A DNA stretch of 64,000 nt from Ashinkailepas kermadecensis (Eukaryota; Arthropoda; Thecostraca; Neolepadidae). Position numbers and translations under genes: made by a program. Numbering within the stretch: the stretch's first letter is position 1; each line of letters opens with the position of its first letter. The notes beneath the pieces are model-generated. The model ran no database searches. It was not told where the DNA came from and was given only the letters and a program-made list of their open reading frames with translations. Where the stretch lies: positions 698,501 to 762,500 of the forward strand of contig JAOTOM010005100.1 in assembly GCA_034440615.1 (NCBI GenBank). Direction: 5' to 3'. Shown here piece by piece: positions 12,701 through 24,700 of this stretch.

Positions 12701-15700
12701 ACACTCGACGCCGCCACCGCGGGCCCGGTTCGCCACAGCGGCCGCGTAGCTGCGCGCGTCCACGATCATCACCTTCTGCAGCAGAAGGCATCGACTACGT
12801 CAGCCACACAAATACAGATAACCAGCATCGAAGAAGAGGTTCACGTCATAGAAGGTGCTCGTCACCAGAAAACTACATGATAGTCACGGAGACAACCGGC
12901 AACGAAAACCACCACTTCACGCTAAGACAACAAAAAATAATATTACTATGAAAACTTCAGCTTGCATCTGTGAGTAAGGTGGGTGAAAATGACTTAATAT
13001 GTAACAAGAAACACCAATAAGAGCAGTGGCATGGACAGATCCATCTTGCAATGCTTCGTCCAGCAAGATATTTCCGGAGGAAGCAGGCATAATATGTAAA
13101 GTGAACACTAACTCAAGCGCACGCAATCACCAACGGTTGCGGAACTACAATGTATTCCACAGCTATCGGAGCCTTGAGGTGCGTCGACTTCGACTGGGTC
13201 ATATTGCACCCATAACAGAGCTATTTATAAGTGTACCTTGCAACACGCATACAAAGAGCAGGTTTGAAATGAATAATACGCCAGGCATAGGACTATCACA
13301 CCGGAGGCGATACGGGCATTACCTACAGCTTGACTGGCATAGGATAAGTAATCATCTCAGGCACTCGGGAGGAAGACCGAGTCAATGTGAGTCAAAGAGC
13401 CGCCTCGGTAGCTCAGTTGGTTAGAGCGCTGGCCTGCATTGGTCTCCCCTGCAGACCAATGCAGGGTCCATATGCAGATCAATGCAGTTATAATCCTGTC
13501 GTTCAATCGGAATTCATGGATAGGGTGGTGGGGCTAGGGTCCACGCAACAAGCTCTACTCAGCAATCGGATTCTGGTTCATAAAGACACCCTAGCAAGAA
13601 TTCGGACTAATTAAAAAAATGTATCCTCGAATCAGACAGTTGTGTAAAGCTCGGCACAAACGGACAACTGAACTAGAGCATGAGGACTCGCGCTAAGCAA
13701 TCCTTCGCCAGACTGGCTGAGAGTATTGGACCAGTCTGCCCCAAAATACAAAATCAAGGTCAGCCGACATAAGCAGAGGTGCTTATATGATAGCTGTTAT
13801 TATAAGGCAGTATATTTGGCTGAGCAGTGCTGCTGGACGTAGCAGCATAGAAAACTTCCAGGCGAAGTGTGTGGTACTCCTGCCTAGCTTTCCGGGAACA
13901 TGATTGCACTTGAGGTATCACGACAGTGATCGCTTTATATTGCGTACACTTAAATCATTTCGGGTGGTGTGGTGTGTGACGCAGTTGTCTGCGGCAGCTC
14001 GCGCGCACAATGGCATCTCGGCGTCGCCTTGCCAGACTGCCTTCACGCGAACAAAATTGAGATTCATTGTCGGCAGCGTTACAGCGCCGCTTGGCCCCTA
14101 GTCGGCCAACCGTGGCTGGTGGCCACGGGACCGAAGCCCAGGCGCCTGCCAAGCGACCACTCGCTTCATCTGCATAGGGCCATACGAGACTAACGAGTTG
14201 GCCCATAATTGTCTGTGCGTGAAGGAAATAAATGTCTCCCTTTTAGTCACTCATCTTATTTGCATACTATTTCCATTTGTACTGTACCTGGATGAGAAAA
14301 AAAGTAATTGGAACTAAAATTTATAGAACAAAAGTTTATGTCCAGATGTACCTAAAAGAAGTGGACCATTTGGGGGTGGGCAGGCCCTCTCCCATAGCTG
14401 GTGGAAGACCAGAGGATCCAGTTTCTGACGGCTGTCCAGGTGATACAGACAGTTGTGGGTTCCAGGGGAATATCTAATCAAATAAGACAACTATTTAAAA
14501 ATCGTTCCATCAACTCTTATTCGATGGAAGAACTACACCATTCCAATCATCTGCGACTTCTCCGTGATAATGGTCGTTCCACCCATCAGGCCAGCCGTAA
14601 TGCAACTTGAGAGAAAATAAACAGCAATGTCACGCGCCTTGGCATCCGACTCGACCTTAGCGCATGCCACGCATACTGCGCCGACACCACAAGCCACGGT
14701 TGTTGGCTGCCCGTCGAGCCGTTTCGGCGCAGCCACGCCTGCACGTCACACATAATCAGGGTAAGGAGGCGACGACTGATCGCGTTTTGCACAATTCGGC
14801 CATCGCCTAGACCTAAAAATGAAGACTGAAATGAAAAAAATGTTATGGAAAAAAATGAAGTCATATTTCGGTCATATTTTCGGAACCTTACATTTTTGGT
14901 GCGAAGAGTTGAGTCGGCTGTAAGCGCCATAGCTCGCCAAGAACACTGGCCCGACCGACATAAATTCAATAAGACTGTGCAACCCGAACAACTAGCATCT
15001 TTATATTCCCAAAAAGTGGGTAACAAAAAAGGTGTCCAAAAATATCCAGATTTTGATGGGAGCTGGCATCCAGCTAATAATAATTTTCCACACCAACTTC
15101 TCTATTTATATAATTCCCCATTCCCTTTCCGTCTAGCTCCCATGCATGATACTTTTTGTACATATAAAAATAACTTAATAATTGCACTGAAATGAACATG
15201 GTGAAATGTCTATGGCTGTTACCATTGATATTAAAAAGCACACTAGATATTCGCTTGAAAATCAAAGTTGTTCTGAAATCATGTATTATGTTTTATTCTA
15301 CTTCAATTCTTTACTCCTACACCCAACTTTTCGAGAACAATATCCCACTCACCCAACCCCATAATTGTTTTCGTGACACCAAACTCAAAACTTTACTTGG
15401 CCTAATAGGACATAGTTACAGGACAGAGTTTGGTATATAGGACAGAGTTACGACTTCACGAATTGGTTGCCACATGATTAAGAATTTGTAAGTGAGATAT
15501 GAATGCAAATTTTGAGACATGAAACTTTTGGTACATTGTTGTTGGTACACACATTTCAGCCCTATTTTACACCGGTCACATCATAAACTTCTTTCGACGC
15601 CATGCGGATTTGGACGTCTTGGCCGGATGCCCTCCACTCGTAGGAACACAAAATATTAACGACACTACAGACATTTGGAAATCAAGTCGAACCAAACCTT

Positions 15701-18700
15701 TTCATGCACGTGCACGCGACACCCGAATGGTGTGGAACGAAAAACGGAGTTTTTCGCCATTGCCAAAGACTAATTCTGGTCATCGGAAGCTACGAAACAT
15801 GATAAAATATAATTGGTTTGGCTATTTGGGCTTAGGGGCGCATCGACTGCGATGGTCATACAGCGCCCAGATAAAATATAACTGCGGAGGTGTGGTGTCT
15901 TTGTAAAACAAGGTATGCCGACATTTTCGCTGCGCCAAATACTTCGCTCACAACTGGCTATTTCGCTCACCCTTAAAGATCGTATTTTCAACCGAAATAT
16001 CAAAGCGAATCCAGTTTCACAGCCAGGCAACACCAGCCAAATATGCATAGTTAATATGGACTGCAAGTCAATACACGATGACCTCATATGGGTGTCTTAA
16101 TTATATCATGCACCAGCAGTATATCAAAATATTCCGATTTGTATCACAATGGCGCACATCTGGGAATAATTGTCTACTTGTACCTACCAAAACATTGATT
16201 GATTGATTATTTCGGTTTAAGGGCGCGCCGACTGCAGGGTCGTTTGGCGCCCATACCTACCAAAACATCGCGACTAATTTTACACCCATATCTTTTCCTA
16301 CATGCATGTATATATGCTTTTGCACCAAAGGAAACAATTGGTTAATTCCCTCATAATTCTTAGGGTAAGGTAGCACTGGAACCAATCAAGTAAGCCAAAT
16401 ATTGACAACCATAAGCTGTTCTGGAAGCCTATATTCTGCTTGTTGCTTTACTTAAATTTTCAGACTCCTATACTACCTTTGAATAATAACTTAGCACCGG
16501 CACCCACGATAAAACTTCATATAGGGAGACTGTGCATCAAATATCCAAACTGCTCCGGTCTAATTTAACTCCGTTTCCAAGGCATGCGCTGGATGCGTTC
16601 GTGGGATAACCGCAATACGAACTATCCCTAACCTACTAGAACCTGAAACGAATTGCAAAACTTAAGCCAATAATAATTAAGCCCATCTTTTATATTCGCA
16701 ACAGGACTTTGATGTTGTAGCAACCATTCACCAGGGACGACTTAGGGTATATAAGCGAAGCTCTGAACATTGGTTTTGGACATACTTATTGCTCGACTGT
16801 ATGCCAAAGCTTAGCTGAAAAATGCTCGAGATTTGTGAAAATTTTGACCCGACTTGCAAAATAAATCCATGAGCCAAAATATCGGACATAAATAGCGAAA
16901 CCTCGTAACCAGCACGCCCCTCTGTTTTATTTCATTGCCATTCTCAGACCTAAAACACTCGGGTTTTTTGACACCGTGGGCACACATCGCACACCACACT
17001 GACCTCTGTGTTCTTGAAGAGGAGCGCCTCCTCGGACAGGTCTCGCAGACTGGGCACGTCGCCGTTGACGTGAGCCGCGTCGCCGTTGGTCAGACTGGCG
17101 TCGGCCGGCGTCGCCCCGTTGGCGGCGGCAGTCGACGGCAGAGCGCTCTCGGCCGACAGTCGGTTGGCGGCGCACGCCTCGCTCAGCGCCTTCACCAGCT
17201 CCTCGTCCTCGGCAGAGCGCCAGCCGAGCCAACCTACCTCCGGCTGGCCGGATCGGGCGAGCACTGCGCCCGTACGACTGTGTCTGTCGGCACAACACAC
17301 AGTCACAGCCGCATCAGAGTAGCCGGACACCACGCACATCGTCACGCTCAGCATCATCACCACAGAGGCGGCCTGATGGACATCACAACAATGCACAACA
17401 CTGCTGCTCAGGTGACCTGACGGAACAGAGATGACGTGACGGACGCAACACTCACCACCGCACAAGTGACTTTACGGACAACTCGAAACAATCGCGGAAC
17501 GGATTACGCGACACGAATGCAACATACAACACCACGAATGCTTCGCCCTGTTACAGCATGGAAATGCTTGAACGTCAAATCAAGTCCACTCGTCCCAGTC
17601 TGCATTTTGGTGACGCAACCAACCTCCAACAGACGGCCGGCACGCGGCGTAGCGCCCGGAAGCGCGCCACCTTCTCCAGCATGTCGTCACTGATGGAGAG
17701 CGGTACCAACAGGAAGCGCGGGTAGGATGCGCACAGCTTGAACTCCTGGTTTGCTGTGCTGATGCGCCAGGCAGCCTGCAGATCGAAGCCCATCCTCTCC
17801 AACTGCAGAGGGCGGAGCTCTGGTTACCGCAGGTGTACACACACAGGGTGGCTGCGTTCAGACCGTACCAGACTCCGGGTGGCCGCAACATGTTGAGCAA
17901 TGACGAGGCCTTGAGACTACTGGGGTTGGTTGAATAGGTTGAATAGGTACTTAGATGAATATAACCGGGGTACGCGAGTACTGTGTATCGGTTGGCTTAT
18001 GCAGAGGTTGTATGGTCGTCCTTATCCAAATGATATCCAGGTAGACACGACCGATAAGCAAAGGTAGAATCTGGACATCTTACTATACTGCAATAATAGT
18101 CTGCTTTAGTGCAAGATGACCAAATCAGAACACGTCCTAAGCACCCGAACGTCTTAAAATGAGTTAAATATGTCTTATCACCATATAATTTTAACTTTGT
18201 AAATTAATAAACATTATTGGGGTGCCATACTTCGACTTAGCACCCGCACCGGGGAGGGGGAGCCGGAATCCGCCCACCCCTCCTGTTTTTCGACGGCATC
18301 TCATACACGGACTACATATTGCATACATATCGTAATGAAATCTTGTCACCTTGTTAAACATTAATAAGCGCATCTCATGCAAAAATTGAAATCCGTATGT
18401 AAATGTAGGGACTGCAGGGGTGTAAAGTCGATCGACCAGCCGCCGAGAAAGGTCACAAAGATTCGTCGGAGCGGTGTACCGACCGATCTCGACCCCATAT
18501 GACCATGAAGGCATTGGCCTTGTTAATAGATCATAAAATGCATATTGAAGCGATTTCACAACAGCCGTAATCTACCCTCCAAATCTTGTACTTCTAGCTT
18601 CAATAGTTTCAGAGATCTTTCGGGGGGAGGGGGCAATCCGGCCCCGCGCCCCTGGGCTGCTCTATATGAGAGGCTCTCCGGTGCGCATGCTACGTAATGT

Positions 18701-21700
18701 GAAAAACGTGAAGATCAAGAGCAAATGAGTGACTTTATAATTAAAATACACGCAATAGGCCTAAACTATGGTTGGTTGGTTATTGGTTCTTACGACACCT
18801 CGACCGTTGGGTCATGTAGCGTCGCCAATCTCTCACGCCGATTGGCAGCGGCCGAAGAATAGCGACAGGTGAGACTTGAACCCACAATCTTTCGATTGTG
18901 AGACGGGCAACTTACCCCGAGACTATTCGTCCCCTAGGCCTAAACAATGCTATATCCCGAAATCAACTAACGTGCCTTTGCCTTGTTGTTCGGAAGGTCA
19001 TGGTACGAACTTCTTTGTAGTAGAACGGTGTTCCTTGAAGATGTGTCCACAATTGAAGATGTGTAGTGCAAATATATTAAAAATACTTCAGGCAATGCAT
19101 CCCATGACGGCGCGAGAAGTCCGCCATGTGCCTTATCATCATTCTTTCTCGTTGGCCATTTGGACAAAGATGCCAGCAATGCTGATGTTGCTTCACTATA
19201 CCCCCAAGTTGTTTTGCAGGTTTTTTTTATCATACCCTGTTAGGGCGCGCACTAGAGAATATGAAATGCATCGGTTGATTTAATGACAGATTGCGTAATA
19301 AGCTGACGCTGAACCGGAGGTCGGTAGGCAAGGTTCGGCGGTTGTCGCCGATTCAGTTCAGTGCAGCCGTCGCGGCCACGTGAAAACGCCAGACGGTCAG
19401 CGCGGAACACAGGTCATGATGCCACGACTGGAAGTCGGGGGAGGAGGGCGCATCAGCACAGAGCGCAGTCGAGCAGTGTCCTTGCCACACGAACTGTTGT
19501 CAGCTGTGGGAGCGGGCCGGCCTGGCGGTCAGCCGACCGGCCGCCCATCTCACCTCAGCCTTGTAAGCAGCCAGCTGAGAGCCGGCCGGCCGGCCCGACA
19601 GCGACACCAGGGCGTGGTGCACATCGTCACCGCTCTCCTGCAGGCACCAGGCGTGGAAGGCGTGGCTGAACGAGTCCATGGGCCGCTCGGCGGACGCCAG
19701 CGCCGTGCTGAGGTCGCGCTGCCAGCTCGCGGCCGCCTCGCTGGCGGGCACAGTCAGCCTGCCCGACACGACACACATCACAGTCACAATACCGGCCAGA
19801 TGGGTACTTGATTACTGCCAGCTCACGGCCGCCTCGCTGGCGGGCACAGTCAGCCTGCCCGACACGACATACATCACAGTCACAATACCGGCCAGATTGA
19901 TACTTTGTTACTGCCAGCCTGCCCGACACGAAACACATCACAGGCACAATCACAGCCAGCTGGATGCTTTGTTACTCGGTGAACTCTACGACGCATCAAC
20001 TGCGACGGCTATAAAACGGCAACTCATTGCATTAAAAAAGATAAACCTCTCATCTCGCCCAGCCGAAAGTGCAGGATGCTCCTTGGATTTTTCCTGGAGG
20101 CGTATGTTACTGATAATCTCGAAACGTGGGGATCCGGACCCCCAAGTGCCACATCGCTCTCGCCCAAGAGAGGTTGATGTCAGTTGACCACAAACCCACA
20201 CATGCGTATGCGCGCAAGCATACGCACAATATAGTTCTGGCCTCTGGGTCATAGAAGCAGCGAAGTATAAGAATAAGACATGTCACGGAATTAGGTTTTC
20301 CATTATGATCGTCCCACTTCCCACAAAGAACACTGGGGACCATTACCGTGCGATGGAGCGATTGCTCACCACACGACCTGACGCCAATCGCCGAGTCTTG
20401 CATCTATAGCTAAGTATGTCCATCGGACGAGGAGGTGAAAACAATGGGATACAAAAGCAAAGCAAAACACCCACGCGACGCGAAAATGCACACATACCTT
20501 CGGCTTAATAAAGTCCTTAACACAAGGTACCACCGACTTGTAGCAAACGTTAATTATCAACATGAAATGCGCAAAAGTCAGATCCGACGGAATGCGGAAA
20601 AAAACGTCCAGATTCAATGACATGTGAATCATCGCCCAGCGACGTAGCGTAGCGAAAGCACGTGATAAGAGCGGTATCTGCAGAAGTTGGCGACCTGAGG
20701 CAGGATACCAAAATACGACATTCGAACATCCACGCGTGTGAAACATGCGAGCTTGTCATGTGAAAAGGAGGTAACGGAATTGGTTTGCATGTGGATAGAA
20801 TACCTGCTAAATGCACAGGAGGCACAGTTTCCCGCATGACTCAACGGCAGCTGTATGTCCAGTGGCTAGTGCAAGGTTTGATAGCCCTGGGTTCACTGGC
20901 AAACAGTTCGCTCGTCTGTCACTCATCCACGAGGAAGGATAGTGGTCTCTATGCGAGCGTGGATATTGCTCTACGAGTGGTCTATGCAGACAATGGTCTA
21001 AGATGGTGTTGGCAGTGGTGTACGTGAGCGGCAGTACCCGCCTGTGGGACAGAGTTGGCGCATGGCCTTGTCCTGGGTGCTTGTAATCAGGAAGTTTCCT
21101 CTCCAGGAAATTACTTACTCCTATTTTGCCACGAGATGAATGGAGTACTTTGGAAATTGTGCAAATTCATTGCCGTTTGATATACATACCCAATTTGTAT
21201 ATACATACATTGGTTATATACATTGGTGGTGGATTGGGGTTTAGGAGCGCGTCGACATCCAGGGTCATTTTGAGCCCATATACATACCCATTGCCGCCCC
21301 GGTAGCGCAGTTGGTTAGAGCGCTGGCCTGCTCTGGTCTCCCCTGTCCTGATGACAGGGTTCGAGTCGCTTCGCGCGCTCGCATTTAGCCCCGGCTGGGA
21401 GGGCAAGTTGGAAGATGCCCAATAATACCGGGGACGAGCTACCGGGCGGCAGTGTAGGTGCATTGACGGCACGTTAAACTTTCCGTCAAAATCATGCCGT
21501 TGAACTGGAATGCATGGATCGGGTGGTGGGGCCAGGGTTCACGGAACAAGCTCTGCTTAGCAATAGGACCCTGGTTCATAAAGCCACCCCAGAAAAATCT
21601 CATTATTTTGTTCAATAACAAAAGAGTAATAAAGCTTACTGGAACGTACAAAAGGGCGTTTCGGGTCTCAAAGGAAATCATGCTCTTTAACTTTCCAGAT

Positions 21701-24700
21701 CCGACCTTCCCACAAAATTTCCTCTCCCAATCTAGGTTTCAAAAATATAAATCCAACAACGTTGCGGGGTGCCTGCGCAGGTCGCTGGAACACACCATCG
21801 GCACGTTCATTGTCACCATGCTCGGGTAGCTTGGAGCCCAGAGAACGAGTTTACTTGCTGTTGCTGAAAACGATATAAGTCGCAATAAAGTATTCTGCAC
21901 TACAGGGTGGTATACGCACAGTGCTAGCAAGTTGCTCCAAGTCATCAAAAGTGAGGCTGAGCTAGTTGACCCCATCACTACAAGGGAGTCGCTTTGTTTA
22001 TTGCCATCAGTTCAGAAGTGTACACAGAAGTAGGCGGTGGGAGAGTGAAGGAGCATTCCGCCTACTCGCTCACAAAAGCCTTTGTGGTAGCACCGGCGGA
22101 GAACGGCAGCTCCAACGTCAGACGAGAAAGCTCAAAGTGGCGTTCGGAAGGCGGTGCCGGTATTAGAAGCGCAGTGTTCGTGAGGGACGCTGTCGAGTAA
22201 TCATTTACTGGCTTCGTAAGCGCCGCCATAAATGAAAGATGCGTGATCTGGTGCAAGAGAAGGGTGCGGGAGCAAGAACATTACTCTATCGACTCTACAA
22301 GATGTCCAGGCAACCACTTTTAAACTCGAAATAAAACATCTATCGGGCAAGTGTTCGAAAATGCACTTTGTAGCTCAGGAGATTACCAAAGACACTCAAA
22401 CACTTTGCTTGTGATTGCATCAGGACCGGCCGACAATCCAAGTTCAGCGCAGAATCGGGGAAAATCAGCCGGTGGCGACAGTAGTACGTCGGGCCAGTTT
22501 TATAGCAGACACGCGGAGTGGGCCGGTACTATTCCGCTTCTTCCACCGACACACAGCTAGCTGAAGCTGCTGCTCTAAAGATAGTGCATCGGACACGGAG
22601 CATGCTATCGCCCAGTCGTTCAGATACAAGTATTGCCAAACCCTCCGCAGAGATAATAAACAATGTCATACAAATACAATCACAGTCGCAGCACTGGTCT
22701 GTCCGACACTTAACAGTCAGGTTCGACGATGCACAAACATTGCAAAGAGCCGTCCCAACCTGTAAAAACCGCCCCCGGCTTTAAAACCTGTCGCTTCTAT
22801 TCCATAGGAAGGGTGTTATGAAATTCGGTATGGGAACCAATTGCCAAATACGTGCGAATATTTCCAGAATCTTTTTCATGATTACGCATACTTGAATGAC
22901 AAATGCCAACTCATTCGATTGGGAAGCACACCATCATTTTCATTTGGAAAAAATGGCCAGAGCGGGACCAAAAGTGTGTCTCAGATTGGCTATTTTAAGC
23001 AAGTAAAATGATAGAACACATGATCAGAACATGACATAAGAGGGCGGTATGATGTTGAAGGGCCAGCGCCGTTGAGAGGAAGTCCATAGTTTTGCCGTTA
23101 CCGCTGTTGCATAGTGACCATATGATGTTTCACCACCATTATGATGACATGCACACGTTGGTCGATCACTAACAAATGGCTGGCACCAAGACCTATCGAG
23201 TCGGTTGACACAATATTTTTTTCCAAGTCTGGTCATGTACACGCGTCAAGTGTGTTTTTCAATCTCATAAATATGTTCCTCTTACGGCGGTGTTTTTTGT
23301 TTGTGCGTTACTAGAAATAATGCGATTTCTGTTTTCCCCAGACTGAGAGCTAAAACTTGGTGCATACTTAAGATTAAACGTGAGATGGTTGACATTATGC
23401 AGTAATCATTGGACACCTTTAATGAGATCATCCTTAAGATAAAATGGCGAAATTAGCCAAGAAAAAAACATCTAGAAATGTCGAGCAAGTGACTGAAGAA
23501 TACACTTTTATACCGGGCCCAGAGTATCCTGGTCACGCAGCAAGAATAGCTCGAAGTCATAGGATAAATTAACAATTATCTATATTTGCACAAACGGCAA
23601 ACCAGCGACATCGTGCGGTGTGGTACATGCAAAATATGTATTTACGCGGTTCTCCGTTTCAATTGCATGAAGTCCACGAACCACTAGTCACGAAACGAAT
23701 CTGGAGCTCACAAGGTCATCCTTTCTCCATTGCATTGTGCTATTTGTTTACTTGTTCCCTATCCCTGCATCCTACCCGCTATTTGTTGAGCGAGGTGCCG
23801 AAACTGGCCGACACACCCCAAGCTACAGTATCCTCAGCATACCCAGAAATGCCTCGTCTTACATCCTTCCCACATCCCATCGCCTATCCCATTCCCGTTT
23901 ACCTCATTCATTTCGAAGGACACGAGAAAAGCCACCGTGGTGGGTGGTCTACTATTACTATATTTACTACTATTACTGGATTACAAATGTTATTATAAAT
24001 TACTATTTGTACTATTAATAATATAATATATAATATAATATATACATACATATATACATATATGCATACATATACATATATACATACATATACATATATA
24101 CATACATATACATATATAACATTAATACTACTATCATTGCATCAAAATCCACATTTCAGAACCAAGACTAGGACGTTTTTCATCGGATCAGAAAGCTTGC
24201 ACCATTTCATCATCAAGCAGCATCGTCAAACCCGAAAAAAACGTAGAGGACAGCATTCCAAAAATGATGTGTATGATATACCGATATGATATGAATACTA
24301 TGATGAATGATAATACTGGCAAATGTTTGAACCTAAACATGAAAATCCAGCCGTTCTTATGCAAAATATTACTGGTTAACGATAAATTGTATCCATCTTA
24401 TTTGCTTTGTAAAGTAGTGAGGCAACTGTAGTTTAGGAACCGCGGACTCTATTATCAGGTGGAGGGGGTACCAGATTTCCCAGTTCCGACTACAGGGGTG
24501 CCGGGATCGGAAAAGTTATTAAAAAAACGCAGTCCATTGTTTATTGGAGTCTACGGGCGCTTCGACTGTAGTGGTCATGCAGTGCCGTCCATTGTCATAG
24601 CACATGACATGCAATATGCAGCATGAGGTGCAAAATCAAGTTTGGAAGCATTCAAAAGGTATAAAAATAGTATGTATGAAAAAAATACATAATTTGAAAC

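Larger units (their letters stand above)
12776..17003 (-). other. Intron 4 of MTMR3/4 (4.2 kb)
   Basis: Holds the plus-strand SINE at 13399, LINE-tail insertions at 15813 and 16196, and a degenerate LINE tail at about 13178-13215. The rest, including a GC-rich patch at about 13960-14200, is unassigned. Confidence 0.6.

Noticed and set aside
14533..15195. Open frames of 60-150 codons on both strands
   Set aside because: No recognisable motif, they overlap one another in opposite directions, and they lie within intron 4 of the phosphatase gene.
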